In this document: positions 7,084-8,174 of the stretch, one piece after another | How positions within the stretch are numbered: the stretch's first letter is position 1 | Layout of the letters: every line of letters begins with the position of its first letter | Source of the DNA: JANWHV01 sp035534995 | Lineage (GTDB): Bacteria; Chloroflexota; UBA5177; JANWHV01 | Length of the DNA stretch: 8,174 bases | NCBI GenBank assembly: GCA_035534995.1 | Contig: DATLQX010000095.1 | Coordinates: 1-8,174, forward strand | Direction of reading: 5' to 3' | Notes under the pieces: generated by a model | Told to the model about the DNA's origin: nothing | The model's input: the letters and a program-made list of their open reading frames with translations, nothing else | Database searches by the model: none | Made by a program: the position numbers and the translations under genes

Positions 7084-7461
7084 ATGGCGCGCGAGGGGTT
7101 GACGCTGGCCGAAGCGGACAGGCCACGGGTGATAGGCGCCATCCTGTCGCTGGCGTATCATTACGAGGGAAGGGATATTTTCGATCGGCTGGTGGAGGGA
7201 CTGATGGCAACCAAAGTTTGGGAAAAGCAGTTGGTTGAAACCCTGGAACGCGGCATTGCCGAGGGTATCGCGCTGGGTGAGGAACGGGGCCTGGCCAGGG
7301 GACGAGCGGAGGAGCGCCGAGCATTGCTGCGCCGTCTGTTGGAACAGCGGTTCGGCGCCATTCCTCCTGCCCTTGAGGCGCGGATTGCCGCTTCCGATAC
7401 CGAGGCGCTGACCGCCCTCTTCGATCGCGCGCTGGTCGCTCCTACCCTGGCCGATCTCTAA
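7084..7461 (+). CDS. C-terminal remnant of an Rpn/PD-(D/E)XK transposase-nuclease, DUF4351-like
   Basis: This 125-aa reading frame resembles only the C-terminal part of Rpn-family (recombination-promoting nuclease/putative transposase) proteins. Residues about 1-50 look like the helical segment after the nuclease fold. Residues 55-80 are a Glu/Arg/Gly-rich linker (RGIAEGIALGEERG) typical of the family. Residues 82-125 match the DUF4351 pattern: LLRRLLEQRFG, then PPALEARI, ending APTLADL. No PD-(D/E)XK catalytic motif is present, and the upstream DNA is deoB, so the nuclease half is missing. The ATG at 7084 lies 28 bp after the deoB stop and is preceded by AAGGA and GAGAG. It may still be translated as the third gene of the operon. 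Either it is a decayed 5'-truncated gene or a stand-alone small protein; I favour the former. An in-frame upstream ATG inside deoB would add residues that resemble nothing in the family. Confidence 0.6.
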   Translation: MAREGLTLAEADRPRVIGAILSLAYHYEGRDIFDRLVEGLMATKVWEKQLVETLERGIAEGIALGEERGLARGRAEERRALLRRLLEQRFGAIPPALEARIAASDTEALTALFDRALVAPTLADL

Positions 7462-7557
7462 AAGCTACCGCGCGATCCCAGGGCCGCGCCACGGTGTGCG
7501 GGACGCACGGCCAGTAAGAGGTGACGCGCCCGGGTTCAGTAGCCTGCATAACCGTAT
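7462..7557. other. Short intergenic region before the tripeptide-repeat gene
   Basis: These 96 bp hold no gene. A short stem (TGTGCG/CGCACG with one wobble pair and a three-base loop, 7495-7509) has no following T-run. No clear -35/-10 pair is visible. Transcription of the next gene may start here or continue from the deoB operon. Confidence 0.35.
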
Positions 7558-7559
7558 AT

Positions 7560-7565
7560 GGAGGA
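7560..7565 (+). promoter_or_regulatory. Strong ribosome binding site deciding the start of the repeat protein
   Basis: GGAGGA lies 4 nt before the ATG at 7570-7572. The site overlaps an earlier in-frame ATG at 7558, so that ATG is unlikely to be the start and the protein begins MTDDRAPE. Confidence 0.65.
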
Positions 7566-7569
7566 ATCG

Positions 7570-7869
7570 ATGACGGACGACCGCGCGCCTGAGACCAGAA
7601 GACACGGACGTGGGCGACGCTCCCTCCTCTCCCACGGCAGCATCCTGAGCATCGGGAGTATCTTCTCCGTTGCCGGGGCCTTCAGTATTCTCAGCATTGG
7701 GAGCATTGGCAGCGTGCTGAGTATTGGGAGCGCCGGCAGTTTCCTCAGTATCGGCAGCTCCGGGAGTATTTTGAGTATCGGTAGCGCCGGCAGCATCCTC
7801 AGTGTCGGCGGCGCGGGGAGCATTCTGAGTATCGGCCAGGCCGGGAAGATCCTGGGGCGCGCAGGTTAG
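7570..7869 (+). CDS. Uncharacterised Gly/Ser/Ile tripeptide-repeat protein
   Basis: This 99-aa protein has a charged, Arg-rich head (residues 1-17, RRHGRGRR) and then a low-complexity body to the C-terminus. From Leu20 to Arg97 the body reads in unbroken triplets of the form [G/L]-S-[I/V/A/F]: 26 triplets, 21 of them with Ser in the middle. Every third triplet usually starts with Leu, giving nonapeptides such as GSIGSVLSI, GSSGSILSI and GSAGSILSV (five complete copies at 44-88). There is no Cys, Trp or Pro in the body, and no signal peptide. The strong GGAGGA site and synonymous variation between copies argue that it is a real protein. I recall short SIGSAGS-type proteins in high-GC Gram-positive genomes, without an assigned function. 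The regular spacing suggests an extended stacked or solenoid fold, or a self-assembling filament; that is inference. Its stop overlaps the stop of the convergent DinB-like gene by 4 bp. Confidence 0.72.
   Translation: MTDDRAPETRRHGRGRRSLLSHGSILSIGSIFSVAGAFSILSIGSIGSVLSIGSAGSFLSIGSSGSILSIGSAGSILSVGGAGSILSIGQAGKILGRAG
7627..7860 (+). repeat. Tandem 9-bp/27-bp coding repeat of the Gly-Ser-Ile protein
   Basis: Twenty-six successive 9-bp units encode the [G/L]-S-[hydrophobic] triplets, and groups of three make 27-bp units from about 7699 onward. Copies differ at many third codon positions (ATT/ATC, GGG/GGC/GGT, CTG/CTC/TTG). Serine at the middle position is AGC or AGT in 19 of 21 cases. This is a protein-coding repeat, not a CRISPR or intergenic satellite. 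Confidence 0.8.
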
Positions 7870-8174
7870 GTGACGTCCTCCGGGGACGCTCCTCGCGCCC
7901 GAAGGATCTGCGCCGCATGTTCGGCGCCGTGGTTGGCGTAGATGGTCAACCAGTCCTCCACGCCGTACCGGCCCTGCTCACTATGCGTACCGGCTCGGGC
8001 CCAGTCGGCCTCCGTGAGCCGTTCGAGCAGCGTCATGGTAGCCCGCCGCACCGCGCGGAACACCTCCAGGGACGTGGCGATTGGCCGATTGTAGTGGAGA
8101 GTACGGGCAAACAACTCTTCGTCATACCCCTGGATGACGGGCTGATCCTCGGCCAGCAGCCGGCGCACCCGGAT
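7866..8174 (-). CDS. DinB-like (DinB_2 family) protein, C-terminal part only
   Basis: The frame is open to the window's right edge, so the gene is cut: 102 residues are visible and the N-terminal third or so (families are usually 150-180 aa) is missing. The visible part matches DinB_2 proteins: a helix RAVRRATMTLLERL, then TEADWARAGTHSEQGRYGV, then the helix LTIYANHGAEHAAQI. His82 and His86 of the visible part (HGAEH) form the HxxxH pair of the metal-binding triad; the first His would lie off-window. DinB-superfamily proteins are four-helix bundles, some of which are metal-dependent thiol transferases, and many have no known role. A GTG at 8166-8168 is in frame but sits inside conserved-looking sequence, so it is probably not the start. 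The TAA stop overlaps the TAG of the convergent repeat-protein gene. Confidence 0.75.
   Translation of the reverse strand: MRVRRLLAEDQPVIQGYDEELFARTLHYNRPIATSLEVFRAVRRATMTLLERLTEADWARAGTHSEQGRYGVEDWLTIYANHGAEHAAQILRARGASPEDVT

Noticed and set aside
7482..7512. Possible terminator after the Rpn-like gene
   Set aside because: The inner stem is short and the outer pairing is interrupted by a large bulge, with no T-run on either strand.
7521..7552. Possible promoter GTGACG ... CATAAC before the repeat gene
   Set aside because: The spacer is about 20 nt and both hexamers match poorly, so it is not supported.
7536..7823. Open frame opposite the repeat protein, rich in Leu-Pro-Ile/Met
   Set aside because: It mirrors the codon pattern of the plus-strand repeats and extends only while they do; the plus strand has the strong GGAGGA site and the sensible start.
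7627..7860. Possible CRISPR or satellite array
   Set aside because: Units are contiguous multiples of 9 bp with no spacers, vary at wobble positions, and stay in one coding frame.
7084..8174. Defence island or toxin-antitoxin system made of the Rpn fragment, repeat protein and DinB-like protein
   Set aside because: The nuclease half is absent, the genes lie on different strands, and nothing shows they act together.

Overview
This is a GC-rich bacterial chromosomal segment with no rRNA, tRNA, complete insertion sequence or CRISPR array. The gene content most resembles a high-GC Chloroflexota bacterium (Thermomicrobia-like): a secreted HEFQH metallopeptidase with an immune-inhibitor-A-like C-terminal domain, a CopC-CopD fusion, a DUF4351-type fragment and a DinB-like protein. 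Actinobacteria cannot be excluded. The taxonomic call rests on remembered family resemblance, not on a search.

Left part (1-4360, minus strand): two exported or membrane genes form one transcription unit. The first is a signal-peptide-bearing zinc metallopeptidase of 633 aa. Its 3' end overlaps by 14 nt the GTG start of an 822-aa membrane protein. That protein joins a CopC domain, a CopD membrane domain and a C-terminal Asp-box (BNR) beta-propeller. Its CopC domain has Arg where a copper-binding His is usual.

Middle (4361-4533) is a divergent intergenic region with ribosome binding sites for both directions, two short GC hairpins and weak promoter-like hexamers. To its right, on the plus strand, are a phosphomannomutase/phosphoglucomutase (4534-5871) and phosphopentomutase DeoB (5868-7055), coupled by an ATGA overlap. 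Both have intact active-site motifs. They handle phosphosugars at the junction of hexose-phosphate and nucleoside metabolism, and the first may supply the glucose-1,6-bisphosphate that activates the second.

Right part (7056-8174): 28 bp after deoB lies a 125-aa gene that looks like only the C-terminal half of an Rpn/PD-(D/E)XK transposase-nuclease with a DUF4351-like tail. After about 100 bp comes a 99-aa protein made almost entirely of [G/L]-S-[hydrophobic] triplets arranged in nonapeptides. This is the least explained object in the window. Its stop codon overlaps that of a convergent DinB-like gene that runs off the right edge.

No convincing new multi-gene defence or mobile system is visible. 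The tripeptide-repeat protein and the CopC-CopD-propeller fusion are the items most worth following up.
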